Assembly: GCA_030539295.1 (NCBI GenBank)
Contig: JAUNSJ010000010.1
Location: 1-64,000, forward strand
Source: Planctomycetia bacterium
GTDB lineage: Bacteria; Planctomycetota; Planctomycetia; Pirellulales; Thermoguttaceae
Direction of reading: 5' to 3'
DNA: 64,000 nucleotides
Shown: piece after piece, positions 28,912 to 38,109 of the stretch
How positions within the stretch are numbered: position 1 is the first letter of the stretch
How the letters are laid out: each line of letters opens with the position of its first letter
Made by a program: the position numbers and the translations under genes
Notes under the pieces: generated by a model
Database searches by the model: none
What the model saw: only the letters and a program-made list of their open reading frames with translations
Told to the model about the DNA's origin: nothing

Positions 28912-29256
28912 TTAGCCAAGAACCACCGTTATGTGGCTCATGCGTTTCTTGATTATCGTCGACTGGCCCCGAGATTTCGATTTCCATCTCTTGAACATCG
29001 GACCACTGTCAACCCGAACATCCACAATCGCCAGACTCTGCGGATCAGGGTCGCGGCGGTCTTTCGCATTGTGCATGGCACTCTTGAGAACCTTCTCCAA
29101 CATGCGTGCACCTCGGTTCGGATAGCACTGTAATATTCCCATCGCTTCATCAGCCGATTTGCCCCGTACCAGATTCGCAAACAAACGTACCTTCTGGGCA
29201 CTGATCGTCGCAAATCTATGCTTGGCCTGATACAGCCGTTCTTGTTCTTCTTTCAT
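28912..29256 (-). CDS. rplV: 50S ribosomal protein L22
   Basis: L22 lines the nascent peptide tunnel. The 114-residue chain has KHRFATISAQKVRLFANLVRG, MLEKVLKSAMHNA and the beta-hairpin tip MFKRWKSKSRGQSTIIKKRMSHITVVL. Confidence 0.96.
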   Translation of the reverse strand: MKEEQERLYQAKHRFATISAQKVRLFANLVRGKSADEAMGILQCYPNRGARMLEKVLKSAMHNAKDRRDPDPQSLAIVDVRVDSGPMFKRWKSKSRGQSTIIKKRMSHITVVLG

Positions 29257-29279
29257 TTTTCGATCCTGCCGCTTTCGGT

Positions 29280-29549
29280 TTAACGTTTGCCTTTGCCACC
29301 ATGGCCACGAAATACCCGCGTCGGGGAAAATTCACCCAACTTGTGTCCGACCATCTCTTCCGTGACAAACACTTTGATAAATACCTTCCCATTGTGAACC
29401 ATAAACGTATGCCCGACAAATTCCGGTACGACGGTACAAGCTCGCGCCCACGTCTTTACAGGCTCCTTCTTGTTCTGCTGATCCAGCTTCTCGATCTTGC
29501 TGTACAGCCTCTGATCCACAAACGGACCCTTCTTTACTGATCTACTCAT
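29280..29549 (-). CDS. rpsS: 30S ribosomal protein S19
   Basis: S19 is a small-subunit head protein binding S13. The start is set at [15 protein letters not shown], the universal N-terminus; the 17-residue upstream extension begins with an unlikely codon context. The 89-residue chain shows [38 protein letters not shown] in overlapping blocks. Confidence 0.96.
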   Translation of the reverse strand: MSRSVKKGPFVDQRLYSKIEKLDQQNKKEPVKTWARACTVVPEFVGHTFMVHNGKVFIKVFVTEEMVGHKLGEFSPTRVFRGHGGKGKR

Positions 29550-29646
29550 ATTTATTCCCAGTCGAAAATCTAAATTTTGCGTTGCCTCGTTTGACCTCAC
29601 TCTATGGGATTCGCCATTGTAGCGAGGTCAGGGACGACTTCTTTCT

Positions 29647-30504
29647 TTACGACAGTTTCAATACACCATATCGACGCGATCGACGACGGCGTATAATGGC
29701 CGTATTCGAAGCCTTCTTGTGCTTACGCGTGCTCGTTCCCTTCGTCGGCTTACCCGTCGGACTTACCGGATGACGACCACCCTTCGTTCGACCTTCACCA
29801 CCACCATGCGGGTGATCAATCGGGTTCATCGCCGTACCACGAACCGTGGGACGACGACCCATCCAGCGAACTCGGCCCGCTTTACCGAGCACTATATTCA
29901 TATGGTCACCATTGCCAACCACACCAATTACAGCACGGCAAGTCGCAGGCAACCGTCGAATTTCACCACTAGGCATGGTCAACTGAGCCCAGTCACCCTC
30001 GCGGGCCACTAACACCGCTTTCGTACCAGCACTACGGCAGATAACTCCACCGCGACCAGGACGCAATTCTATATTGTGTACCTCGGTTCCAAGCGGAATA
30101 CACGATAACGGAAGGCAGTTCCCCAATTTCGGTTCAGCATCCTGCCCCGTCATAAGAACCATACCTTCTTTCAATCCTTCCGGCGCTACGATATATCGCT
30201 TCGTACCATCGGCAAAATGCAAAAGTGCAATTCGCGCTGTCCGGTTCGGGTCATATTGGATCGAGTCCACCGTAGCCGGAATTCCATCTTTGTAACGACG
30301 GAAATCTATCAAACGATACTGCCTCTTATGTCCACCACCGCGGTGACGCACCGTAATTACTCCGTGATTATTGCGACCGCTACTACGCTTCTTCGGACGA
30401 AGTAAACTCTTCTCCGGTTTGGCGTTCGGGGTCAATTCTGCGAAGTCGCTTACACTCATATTGCGTCGCCCGGCATTATTCGCTTTATACTGTCGAATTC
30501 CCAT
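29647..30504 (-). CDS. rplB: 50S ribosomal protein L2
   Basis: L2 is essential for subunit joining and peptidyl transfer. The 285-residue chain shows [35 protein letters not shown], the [15 protein letters not shown] block and the highly conserved [24 protein letters not shown] region with the functionally important His. Confidence 0.98.
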   Translation of the reverse strand: MGIRQYKANNAGRRNMSVSDFAELTPNAKPEKSLLRPKKRSSGRNNHGVITVRHRGGGHKRQYRLIDFRRYKDGIPATVDSIQYDPNRTARIALLHFADGTKRYIVAPEGLKEGMVLMTGQDAEPKLGNCLPLSCIPLGTEVHNIELRPGRGGVICRSAGTKAVLVAREGDWAQLTMPSGEIRRLPATCRAVIGVVGNGDHMNIVLGKAGRVRWMGRRPTVRGTAMNPIDHPHGGGEGRTKGGRHPVSPTGKPTKGTSTRKHKKASNTAIIRRRRSRRYGVLKLS

Positions 30505-30552
30505 TTTATCTTCTCACTGTCTTAGCGTGCAAGTTTGTAGTCTCGTTACAAC

Positions 30553-30870
30553 TTAAAATATGTCAATCCGGTCGTCGGCATGAAGTTTGATCATTGCCTT
30601 CTTCCACGATCGCGTTTCACCTACTGTGCGACGCGTTCGACGTTTTTTACCGCCTCGATTCTGCGTTGCCACGGAAACAACACGAACATTAAATAATGCC
30701 TCAACCGCGGCTTTTATATCTTCCTTCGAAGCTAACTTATGTACTTCAAACGTGTACGTGTTCTTGGTCGTCGCGTTATGATAGCCCTTTTCCGTGGCGA
30801 TCGGTCGCAATATGATCTGGTACGGATCAAGCACCAAGTTCGTCTCTGTTACGTCTATGCATCTAGCCAT
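30553..30870 (-). CDS. rplW: 50S ribosomal protein L23
   Basis: L23 is at the tunnel exit and binds trigger factor and SRP. The ATG at 30870 is preceded by GAGGA and is preferred to an upstream TTG. The 105-residue chain shows IILRPIATEKGYHNATTKNTYTFEV, an internal RGGKKRRTRRTVGETRSWKKAMIKL loop, and a short acidic end. Confidence 0.95.
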   Translation of the reverse strand: MARCIDVTETNLVLDPYQIILRPIATEKGYHNATTKNTYTFEVHKLASKEDIKAAVEALFNVRVVSVATQNRGGKKRRTRRTVGETRSWKKAMIKLHADDRIDIF

Positions 30871-30901
30871 TGTTTTGTCCTCTTCCAAAAATTACTTTTG
30901 G

Positions 30902-31552
30902 TTATTGTTGATCCTGTGCTGCCTGACTTTTGGCCTTCGTCTTAACAAATTCGTCCATGGCTGCCTTGGTCATAAGGAGCTGCTTGGGCCGTAAGATTTC
31001 ATAGGCATTCAAATCGGAAACCGGCAGGACACGAACCCGCGGCAAATTTCTCGCACTCTTGTAGATGTTTTGATCGTACTGATCAACAACGATCAATAGT
31101 GATGTGTTCAGCGACAGCTTGTCCAGAATGGACACAACGGCCTTCGTCTTCGGCACATCTATATTAAGCATATCAATAAGTTTTACAACGTTTCCGTTCA
31201 GTTTGGAAACCATAGCCATGCGAGTCGCCGCCTGGAGTGCCTTACGCGGCAAGCGATACGACCAATCTTGGGGACGCTTCGCGAATATATGACCACCACC
31301 ACGACGAACACCACTTCGCTTATGCCCGGCTCGTGCGTTTCCTGTTCCCTTTTGTCGATACATCTTCTTGCGGCATCCGGCAACTTCCGCACGACTCTTC
31401 GTCTTTGAGGAGCCTTGTCGTTCATTCGACTGATACATGACCACCGCGTCGTGAAGTAACTGCTGCGTTACTACAGGCGATATCGCTTCCGTATCCACCT
31501 GATAATCGGCAACCTGCTTGCCTTCTTTATCGTATATGGGGAGGTTTAACAT
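30902..31552 (-). CDS. rplD: 50S ribosomal protein L4
   Basis: L4 reaches the tunnel wall and in some bacteria autoregulates the S10 operon. The start is MLNLPIYDKEGKQ, behind AGGAAGAAG. The 216-residue chain shows RQGSSKTKSRAEVAG, the tunnel loop QKGTGNARAGHKRSGVRRGGG-like block, and VSDLNAYEILRPKQLLMTKAAM. Confidence 0.96.
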   Translation of the reverse strand: MLNLPIYDKEGKQVADYQVDTEAISPVVTQQLLHDAVVMYQSNERQGSSKTKSRAEVAGCRKKMYRQKGTGNARAGHKRSGVRRGGGHIFAKRPQDWSYRLPRKALQAATRMAMVSKLNGNVVKLIDMLNIDVPKTKAVVSILDKLSLNTSLLIVVDQYDQNIYKSARNLPRVRVLPVSDLNAYEILRPKQLLMTKAAMDEFVKTKAKSQAAQDQQ

Positions 31553-31701
31553 TTTCTTCTTCCTTACTTCTTTGTTCACTTACCGCTTTTCACCCTGCGG
31601 CTATGACGGTAACGACCGAATGGGGAAAACCACCTTGATTCTCCCCGTATGAGTCTCGTCTCCTTCTTATTTTAAGGAAAAGACTCTCACAACTCTGCCC
31701 A

Positions 31702-32421
31702 TCAGGCGAGTCGCCATTTATTTTGTTTCGGGGCCGGCAGACGATTGGTCGGCTTAACAACCACATACGCGCCAATCGCACCCGGAACCGCACCACGTAT
31801 CGCGAGGATGTTATTCTCCGCGTCAACCAGAACGACTTTCTGATTTCGTATCGTGCAGTTCTTATTCCCATACTGACCCGGCATACGCTTTCCCTTGGGA
31901 GTTCGGCTCGGATAAGCGGAGCAACCGGTACTACCCAAGTGTCGATGGCACTTTTTCACACCGTGTGTAGCGCGCTGACCACTGAAATTGTGGCGTCGCA
32001 TAGCCCCGGAATATCCGCGGCCTTTGCTCTTACTGCTTACGTCAACAGCAATCGTATCATTAAAGACGTCAACGGTAAAGTTTTGGCCAACTTCAACGCC
32101 TTCAACGGGAACGCGGAACTCACGAACAAAGCGTTGCGGTTCGCAATTGGCCTTCTTACGCAGTTCAACTCCCTCGGCCGTCATTTTCTTTTGACGCTTA
32201 CTGTCAATCTTGGCCACATGCCCACGCTCGCTCTTACGGGCAAGCCGTCGTGGTTTATCTTTAAAACCGAGCTGAATCGCTTCGTAGCCGTCATTATCAG
32301 CCGTCTTCACTTGCAAGACGCAGCAGGGACCGGCCTTAATCACGGTAACAGGAATCACCTCTCCCTGCTCGGTGAACAGCTGGGTCATGCCAAGTTTCTG
32401 TCCTAATAGTCCAATATTCAT
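31702..32421 (-). CDS. rplC: 50S ribosomal protein L3
   Basis: L3 approaches the peptidyl-transferase centre. The 239-residue chain shows [38 protein letters not shown] and [24 protein letters not shown] 149-base gap without a gene lies between it and rplD. Confidence 0.97.
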   Translation of the reverse strand: MNIGLLGQKLGMTQLFTEQGEVIPVTVIKAGPCCVLQVKTADNDGYEAIQLGFKDKPRRLARKSERGHVAKIDSKRQKKMTAEGVELRKKANCEPQRFVREFRVPVEGVEVGQNFTVDVFNDTIAVDVSSKSKGRGYSGAMRRHNFSGQRATHGVKKCHRHLGSTGCSAYPSRTPKGKRMPGQYGNKNCTIRNQKVVLVDAENNILAIRGAVPGAIGAYVVVKPTNRLPAPKQNKWRLA

Positions 32422-32516
32422 TTTCTTTACCTTATACTAAAAATTGTGTCAGCATTGCGTCCCGAGGCGTGTGCCTTGCATACCGCGTGGGGGAAGGACG
32501 TTACTGTCTCTCGCTT

Positions 32517-32846
32517 CTATTTCGTTCCTGTAGCCTTAATTTTAATATCAACGCCGGCAGGCAAAGTAAGCTTGTTCAATGCATCAATGGTCTTCGCAGT
32601 CGCTTGGACAATATCGATCACTCGTTTGTGTGTTCTGATTTCGAACTGCTGGCGTGCCTTCTTGTCGACGTGCGGGCTGGAAAGAACGGTATAGCGTTCA
32701 ACGCGTGTCGGAAGCGGAATCGGCCCCCTGACAACGGAACCCGTTCTCTTCGCCGTGTCAACGATCTCCGTTGCACTGCTATCGAGAACCGCATGATCAT
32801 ATGCTTCCATTCTGATTCGAATGACTTCATTACCGGATGTGGACAC
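32517..32846 (-). CDS. rpsJ: 30S ribosomal protein S10
   Basis: S10 is in the small-subunit head and binds NusB in antitermination. The 109-residue chain shows [49 protein letters not shown]. Translation starts at GTG with GGAG 8 bases upstream. It opens the S10 operon; the str-operon genes (rpsL, rpsG, fusA, tuf) are not next to it. Confidence 0.97.
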   Translation of the reverse strand: MSTSGNEVIRIRMEAYDHAVLDSSATEIVDTAKRTGSVVRGPIPLPTRVERYTVLSSPHVDKKARQQFEIRTHKRVIDIVQATAKTIDALNKLTLPAGVDIKIKATGTK

Positions 32847-33218
32847 TGTTTAATCTCCAAAGGTTAATAATCTTGTTGCGGGGACTGACTCTTATTGCCA
32901 AATATCGTTCGAAAGATTCGAGTTTCCGGTACGACGATCGCCGGCTCCCCGGCATGACCTTCCTGTTCAGAAATTCCATGCGGTCTGTCCTCAAACCGCA
33001 TTGATCTTTCGTGCAGTCGCTGGCCTCTTGGTTGCCCGTTGAGTGAAGGGCACCTGCCCAGCCCTTTCCAAAGCTCTTTCCCGTTTGTCGACCGCTGTTT
33101 TTTACAACAACGCACTCACTAACATTCGGACTTCCAAGGACTTTAGCAACGTTTAGATACCTTTGTCCTTATTACTTTCGGAATCGGGCCGCAACCAGTA
33201 ATTTGCAACACAAAGCAA

Positions 33219-33246
33219 AATATACCAGAAAAACAATTCTCGACAA
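33219..33246 (-). promoter_or_regulatory. putative promoter of the S10 ribosomal operon
   Basis: On the minus strand TTGTCG (33246-33241), a 16-base spacer and an extended -10, TGG followed by TATATT (33224-33219), form a plausible promoter. It would give a leader of roughly 365 bases before rpsJ. Confidence 0.45.
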
Positions 33247-33336
33247 GCGGGAGTAGTGAAAAATTTCCAAATTTTTTTCGCCAGGCCCTCCCCCCACCTC
33301 CACGACCCTCCTCTTCCGCACCCACTTACCCCCCTA

Positions 33337-33364
33337 TTGTTCTCGTGATAATCTTGTGTATAAT
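33337..33364 (+). promoter_or_regulatory. putative promoter of the symporter gene
   Basis: TTGTTC (33337-33342), a 16-base spacer and a perfect TATAAT (33359-33364) lie about 50 bases before the ATG at 33417. This placement excludes upstream in-frame starts near 33345. Confidence 0.55.
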
Positions 33365-33416
33365 TACTTTTAACGTCAACCAATTCGATTTCAACCCAGA
33401 AAATTCAGGATATTTT

Positions 33417-35258
33417 ATGGCTCATCTGCAAACGTTTGACTACATTATTCTCGCTCTTTACTTCGGCTCCATGCTCGTCGTCGGTTTCCTGACAATGAAA
33501 AAAGCCGGAAAAAACGCATCCGAATTCTTTCTCAGCGGCCAGAATATGCCTTGGTGGCTGCTCGGGTTCTCCCTCGTCGCAACGACCTTTGCCTCCGATA
33601 CCCCCAATCTGGTAACCGGCCTGGTTCGCGAAAAAGGCGTGGCCGGAAACTGGTACTGGTGGGCATTCCTCCTGACCGGAATGACTACGGTCTTCATCTA
33701 CGCCAAACTGTGGCGACGCCTCAATGTTATGACCGACATTGAATTTTATGAAGTCCGCTATAGTGGCAAACCCGCGGCATTCCTCCGTGGCTTCCGGACG
33801 ATCTACCTCGGACTGATTGTCAATACGGTAGTCATGGCCAACGTCATTCTCGCCATAATCAAAATATTAGGCATTATGCTCGGGACAGACCCACTCGTTT
33901 CTGTTATAGGAGCCAGTGCCATCACGGTCCTCTTTTCCGCGGTGGGGGGGCTTACGGCGGTTATTTGGGCCGACTTCATTCTGTTCCTCATTTCCATGGC
34001 CGGCGCCATTCTTGCTGCCGTTGTCATTCTGCAACTCCCGCAAGTCGGCGGTATTGCCGGACTTCTGTCGCATCCGGAAGTGGTTCAAAAGATGAGTGTC
34101 CTTCCCGATTTCTCGGACCGCGACGCACTTATCGCTCTGCTGGTGATTCCGCTGGCCGTTCAGTGGTGGAGTACGTGGTATCCCGGAGCAGAGCCTGGCG
34201 GCGGAAGTTTTACCGCGCAGCGTATGCTCGCCGCCAAGAACGAAAAACACGCCATTGGCGCCGTCCTCTTCTTCAACTTCTGTCATTACGCTGTTCGACC
34301 ATGGCCCTGGATCCTCGTCGCTCTGGCCTCCATAATCGTCTATCCCGACCTAAAGTCACTCGCAGAGGCCTTTCCGAACCTGCCCGAACACATGATTCGT
34401 GACGACATGGCCTATCCTGCCATGCTGAACTTCTTGCCTGCCGGACTCTTCGGGCTTATGCTCGCCTCTCTTTTCGCTGCTTTCATGTCCACCATCGCCA
34501 CCCTGCTCAACCTGGGGTCCTCCTATATGGTCAACGATTTCCATCGTCGTTTTATTAATCCCAACGCGTCCGAAAAGCAGCTCGTTCGCATTGGCCGCCT
34601 TTGGACGGTTGCACTCATGGTCCTGGCCTGCATTCTGGCGCTCAATTTGAAAAGTGCCGTCGAAAACTTCGAAATCCTCCTTATTATTGGGGCCGGTACC
34701 GGCTTGATCTTTCTCGTGCGCTGGTTCTGGTGGCGTGTGAGTGCCTATAGTGAAATTGCGGCCATGATTATCGCTTTGATAACCGCCCTCTATTTCAAAC
34801 TCATTCACGTTCCGCTCTGGACCATGCTGACCCCGCGTGAACTGGCCGACGGTACGCTGACCCTGCCGGAGTCACTCCAGTTTACTTCCGGAACACAACT
34901 CGTTATTTCCGTTGCCATTACGACAGTCGGCTGGATTCTCGTCACGCTCGTTACGCCCCCGACAAGCGAACCGGTCCTCCGCCGCTTTCTGGAACAGACA
35001 CGGGCCGGTGGCCCAGGATGGCGTCACGTCGTCGCGAACGCAAAAGCTGAAGGTATTGAAATCGCCGGCTCCGACGAAACCTGGAGCGTTCCTCTCGGAA
35101 TCTTCTGCTCCGTTATCGGATGTATCGCCGTTTACGCCGCTCTCTTTGCCCTTGGCGCTCTGCTCTATCGTCAGTATGTCAACGCCTCATGGCTCGCCGC
35201 CGTGGCCGCTATTGCTTCCATCGCCCTCTTCGCCGCATGGAAACGTGTCAGCCGATAG
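33417..35258 (+). CDS. sodium:solute symporter (SSS family)
   Basis: A 613-residue secondary transporter of the SSS family in the cytoplasmic membrane, importing an unknown solute with sodium. It has 13 or more hydrophobic segments. After the first one comes ASEFFLSGQNMPWWLLGFSLVATTFASDTP, the hallmark N-terminal block (GRxLPWWxxGFSLVATTFS) of the family. VGGLTAVIWADFILFLISMAG and FAAFMSTIATLLNLGSSYMVNDFHRRF match the Na+-site regions. The start at MAHLQTFDYIIL has AGGA 7 bases upstream. A C-terminal soluble stretch of about 60 residues before the last two segments is also seen in Planctomycete members. It is monocistronic. Confidence 0.92.
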   Translation: MAHLQTFDYIILALYFGSMLVVGFLTMKKAGKNASEFFLSGQNMPWWLLGFSLVATTFASDTPNLVTGLVREKGVAGNWYWWAFLLTGMTTVFIYAKLWRRLNVMTDIEFYEVRYSGKPAAFLRGFRTIYLGLIVNTVVMANVILAIIKILGIMLGTDPLVSVIGASAITVLFSAVGGLTAVIWADFILFLISMAGAILAAVVILQLPQVGGIAGLLSHPEVVQKMSVLPDFSDRDALIALLVIPLAVQWWSTWYPGAEPGGGSFTAQRMLAAKNEKHAIGAVLFFNFCHYAVRPWPWILVALASIIVYPDLKSLAEAFPNLPEHMIRDDMAYPAMLNFLPAGLFGLMLASLFAAFMSTIATLLNLGSSYMVNDFHRRFINPNASEKQLVRIGRLWTVALMVLACILALNLKSAVENFEILLIIGAGTGLIFLVRWFWWRVSAYSEIAAMIIALITALYFKLIHVPLWTMLTPRELADGTLTLPESLQFTSGTQLVISVAITTVGWILVTLVTPPTSEPVLRRFLEQTRAGGPGWRHVVANAKAEGIEIAGSDETWSVPLGIFCSVIGCIAVYAALFALGALLYRQYVNASWLAAVAAIASIALFAAWKRVSR

Positions 35259-35393
35259 ATCACACCACGAGGCACGCCGGACAGGCCGCAAACCAAACAG
35301 GGTTATTCCCACTTGACCACAGTGGTAAGAAAGAACTTCTCGCCGCAGAACCCCCAGGGCAAAAAGAAACACATTCAGAAGACAGAAAACAAA

Positions 35394-35423
35394 GGCGGGA
35401 AAGGAGACAGAAAAATTCCCGCC
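35394..35423 (-). terminator. intrinsic terminator of the HU gene
   Basis: GGCGGGAA (35394-35401) and TTCCCGCC (35416-35423) form a perfect 8-bp stem with a 14-base loop, 20 bases after the HU stop codon. On the minus strand it is followed by TTTGTTTTCTG. Confidence 0.6.
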
Positions 35424-35442
35424 TGTGCGTTGCACATCGAGA

Positions 35443-35769
35443 TCAGGCAAGTTCCTTGAGATTCTTCAGGGCCTTGATCTTGATGACGTTGTGGGCCGGC
35501 TTGGCAGGAACATCGCGAAGTTCGCCCGTGAACGGATTCGGTACGTTCTTACGCGCCTTCTTGGCCGGAACTTTCTTCTTCTCAATTTTCAGCATACCCG
35601 GCAGAACGAACGTGCCAGCGCCTTTCTTGGAGAGACCGTTCGCAACAGCGGCATAGAGGCTGTCGAAAACAGCCGTGACGTCTTTACGTCCCAGACCGGT
35701 CTCTGACATGATTTGATCAATCAGTTGTTTCTTGGATAGAGGTTTCTTGGGTGCTGCAGCCTTGGCCAT
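35443..35769 (-). CDS. HU/IHF-family DNA-binding protein
   Basis: A 108-residue nucleoid-associated protein. The N-terminal tail MAKAAAPKKPLSKKQL is lysine- and alanine-rich, followed by the HU core: TGLGRKDVTAVFDSLYAAVANGL, GTFVLPGMLKIEKKK and ARKNVPNPFTGELRDVPAKP, the DNA-embracing arm with the conserved Pro. This variant with KGAGTFVLPG is typical of Planctomycetes and other PVC bacteria. An in-frame ATG 12 bases upstream is less likely. Its own promoter lies at 35855-35882 and its terminator at 35394-35423. Confidence 0.92.
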   Translation of the reverse strand: MAKAAAPKKPLSKKQLIDQIMSETGLGRKDVTAVFDSLYAAVANGLSKKGAGTFVLPGMLKIEKKKVPAKKARKNVPNPFTGELRDVPAKPAHNVIKIKALKNLKELA

Positions 35770-35854
35770 AGTTATTTCCATTTGGTGTAAAGGGTGATCG
35801 AAAAGCAGGGTAAACAACACCCCGCAAAATAAGCCGATTGATTCGACTCATCAT

Positions 35855-35882
35855 ATTATAACCCGAAAAAAGAGCTTTGCAA
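35855..35882 (-). promoter_or_regulatory. promoter of the HU gene
   Basis: On the minus strand TTGCAA (35882-35877), a 16-base spacer and a perfect TATAAT (35860-35855) give a leader of about 80 bases. Confidence 0.6.
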
Positions 35883-35899
35883 GTGGCTATAGAGCCACT
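35882..35899 (-). terminator. hairpin between the acyl-chain operon and HU
   Basis: AGTGGCT-ATAG-AGCCACT is a perfect 7-bp stem with a 4-base loop. On the minus strand it is followed, after ten bases, by six T. It may end transcripts of the upstream operon, about 100 bases after the ligase stop codon. It touches the -35 box of the HU promoter. Confidence 0.4.
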
Positions 35900-35997
35900 A
35901 CTCCCTTTTTTTCACCCTTGATTTGCCACGTTTTACAATCGCAAACCATCGATTATTCTCTCACTTACCACAACCACCAAATCCATGCAATCTGCCA

Positions 35998-37611
35998 CTA
36001 CATAATCTTCTTGCGTCGCTTACCATTAAACGTCTTCGGAAGTTCGTCCACGAAATCGACCAGTCGGACATGTTTGAACATGGCCAGTCGTGAATTGGCA
36101 AACTGACGAATATCTTTTTTAAGATCCTCTGTCGGCGCTACGTTGGGTGCGAGAACAACAACCGCTTTGATTGCCTGCCCACGCAGTGGGTCCGGCACGC
36201 CGAAGACAGAGCATTCCGCGACCTGCGGATGCTCAACGACAATATTCTCTATCTCCACCGGTCCCACGCGGAACCCGCCTGTCTTAATCACATCGTCGAC
36301 ACGGCCATTATACCAGTAGTAGCCTTCCTCGTCGGTCCAGGCGGAGTCGCCTGTATGGCAGATGCCGTTTCGTATCGTGTCGCCGCTTATCTTGCCACCA
36401 TTTAAGTAGCCCACCATGAGTCCATCATGGTCCTCGTTCGGTACGATCACAATTTCGCCCGGCTCACCAATTTGCGGCTCCGTTCCATCTTCCTTGATCA
36501 GGCGAACGTTGTAGAACGGCGTCGGTTTACCCATTGAGCCTCGCTGGATCTTCATACCGGTCAGATGGGCAATCAGCAGAGTCGTTTCCGTCTGACCATA
36601 GCCTTCCGCAACGGACAGACCGGTCTGCTCCTCAAACTGCCGCGCAATCTCCGGCGAAAGATATTCTCCTGCCGACGTCGCATGCTTGAGCGTTGGAAAA
36701 GAAAGCCCGCCCCGCTTGACCATATAGCGATAGATCGTCGGCGGCGCACAAAAAGACGTTACTTGATAATGATTGATGACCGAACCCAATTGCCGCGAGT
36801 CGAATGAATTAAAATCGAACACCATGACAGCCGCACCCAGGAGCCACTGACCATAGATCTTACCCCAGGACGCCTTTCCCCAACCGGTATCGGCAACGGT
36901 CAAATGCAGACCGCCGTCTTCCACCTGTTGCCAGTATTTAGCCGTCATAATGTGGGCCAGTGTATATAAATGGTTGTGCGCTACCGCTTTCGGATAACCG
37001 GTCGTACCCGACGTAAAGTAGACGATCATAAGATCGCTTGCCCGCGTCGGCTGACGGTCGAGCTGGTCGGAAGCCTGTTCCACATCGTCGGCCAGCGAAA
37101 AAAATCCGTGGGTATTCTCGCGCGTTGTCCATATGGTTTTCAGCGAAGGGCATTCAACCTGCGTCATTTCCAGAAGCTGGTCCAGCGATTCGTCCGAAAT
37201 CGCTATCACCGCGGAAATATCTATTTTGTGGATACGATAGACCAAATCCTCCAGCGTAAGCATGTGCGACGCCGGTACCGCCACCGCTCCTATCTTGTGC
37301 AAGGCAACCACGGCATACCAGTATTCGTACGACCGCTTGAGTATCAGCATAACGCGGTCGCCCTTCTTGATTCCTCGCGCAAGGAACGCGTTGGCCGCCT
37401 TGTTACTGAGCCGATGTATGTCCTCAAAAGAGAAAACTCGCTCCTCCCCTTCGGCACTAAGCCAAACCAAAGCCCGCTTCGCCGGCGACTGTTCCGCGAT
37501 CCGGTCGACAACATCATAGCCGAAGTTGTAATTGTCGGCATAGCGAAGACTGAACTTCGTAAGTACGCCGTCCGGCCCGAACTCTTCGTTACAAAACTCT
37601 TGATAATACAT
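35998..37611 (-). CDS. AMP-forming acyl-CoA synthetase-like ligase
   Basis: A 537-residue member of the ANL superfamily that activates a carboxylic acid as acyl-adenylate and transfers it to a thiol. Core motifs are complete: A3 YFTSGTTGYPKAV, A5 GYGQTET, A7-A8 HTGDSAWTDEEGYYWYNGRVDDVIKTGG in overlapping pieces, and the A10 lysine in LPKTFNGKRRKK. The sequence is closest in look to acetyl/medium-chain acyl-CoA synthetases (RYADNYNFGYDVVDRIA start, TADTGWGKASWGKIYGQW block). The ATG has GAGGA upstream. It is the last gene of an operon with a ketosynthase and a dehydratase, so its substrate is probably a fatty or related acyl chain. Confidence 0.85.
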   Translation of the reverse strand: MYYQEFCNEEFGPDGVLTKFSLRYADNYNFGYDVVDRIAEQSPAKRALVWLSAEGEERVFSFEDIHRLSNKAANAFLARGIKKGDRVMLILKRSYEYWYAVVALHKIGAVAVPASHMLTLEDLVYRIHKIDISAVIAISDESLDQLLEMTQVECPSLKTIWTTRENTHGFFSLADDVEQASDQLDRQPTRASDLMIVYFTSGTTGYPKAVAHNHLYTLAHIMTAKYWQQVEDGGLHLTVADTGWGKASWGKIYGQWLLGAAVMVFDFNSFDSRQLGSVINHYQVTSFCAPPTIYRYMVKRGGLSFPTLKHATSAGEYLSPEIARQFEEQTGLSVAEGYGQTETTLLIAHLTGMKIQRGSMGKPTPFYNVRLIKEDGTEPQIGEPGEIVIVPNEDHDGLMVGYLNGGKISGDTIRNGICHTGDSAWTDEEGYYWYNGRVDDVIKTGGFRVGPVEIENIVVEHPQVAECSVFGVPDPLRGQAIKAVVVLAPNVAPTEDLKKDIRQFANSRLAMFKHVRLVDFVDELPKTFNGKRRKKIM

Positions 37612-37673
37612 CGTTTGCTATCCTCAATATAAAGGCGTTATCCGATCCTTCCCGGAAACAGAAGAGCAATCGG

Positions 37674-38090
37674 TCATTGGTCTGCCAGAATTACGGAAAA
37701 ACTTGTTTTGACACATACCTTGTTGCGAACGGTTCCCAGTCCTTTAAAGAAGAAAAAAGGCGGTTTCTCCTTGTACAGCCGACATTCCGTTTCGAACAGG
37801 TCGCCCGGCCGCACACTCCGATGAAATCGGGACCGGTCGACACCCACAAGGTACGGCACGGTGGTACAGGTCGCAAACTGGCGTATTAAAACAGACGCCG
37901 ACTGCGCCAGTATCTCACACAAAATGACTCCTGGCGCTATGGGATTATCGGGGAAATGCCCCTGAAAAAACCACTCATCGCCACGGAACAGATAGGCACC
38001 ACAAGCAACTCCATCCTTCAGGTCCAAACGGTCCAGAAGGAGCATAGGCTCCCGGTGTGGCAGTATCGTCTTAATCTCCTGTCGGTCCAA
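37674..38090 (-). CDS. fabZ: FabZ-like 3-hydroxyacyl-ACP dehydratase
   Basis: A hot-dog-fold dehydratase that removes water from 3-hydroxyacyl-ACP. The N-terminal block RQEIKTILPHREPMLLLDRL and the active-site segment GHFPDNPIAPGVILCEILAQSA, with catalytic His and Glu, are typical. The start is uncertain: the TTG at 38090, with AAGGAG 12 bases upstream, matches where FabZ proteins normally begin and gives 138 residues. The ATG at 38141 overlaps the ketosynthase end by 32 bases and has no ribosome binding site. It lies between ketosynthase and AMP-ligase genes. Confidence 0.85.
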   Translation of the reverse strand: MDRQEIKTILPHREPMLLLDRLDLKDGVACGAYLFRGDEWFFQGHFPDNPIAPGVILCEILAQSASVLIRQFATCTTVPYLVGVDRSRFHRSVRPGDLFETECRLYKEKPPFFFFKGLGTVRNKVCVKTSFSVILADQ

Positions 38091-38109
38091 AATATTCTCG
38101 CTCTCCTTA

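Larger units (their letters stand above)
32847..33416. other. divergent intergenic region before the S10 operon
   Basis: This 570-base stretch separates rpsJ from the symporter gene. It contains one promoter candidate for each direction (listed separately), which leaves an S10 leader of about 370 bases. Open frames in it look random. The long leader could host autoregulatory RNA structure, but I cannot identify a defined fold. Confidence 0.5.
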
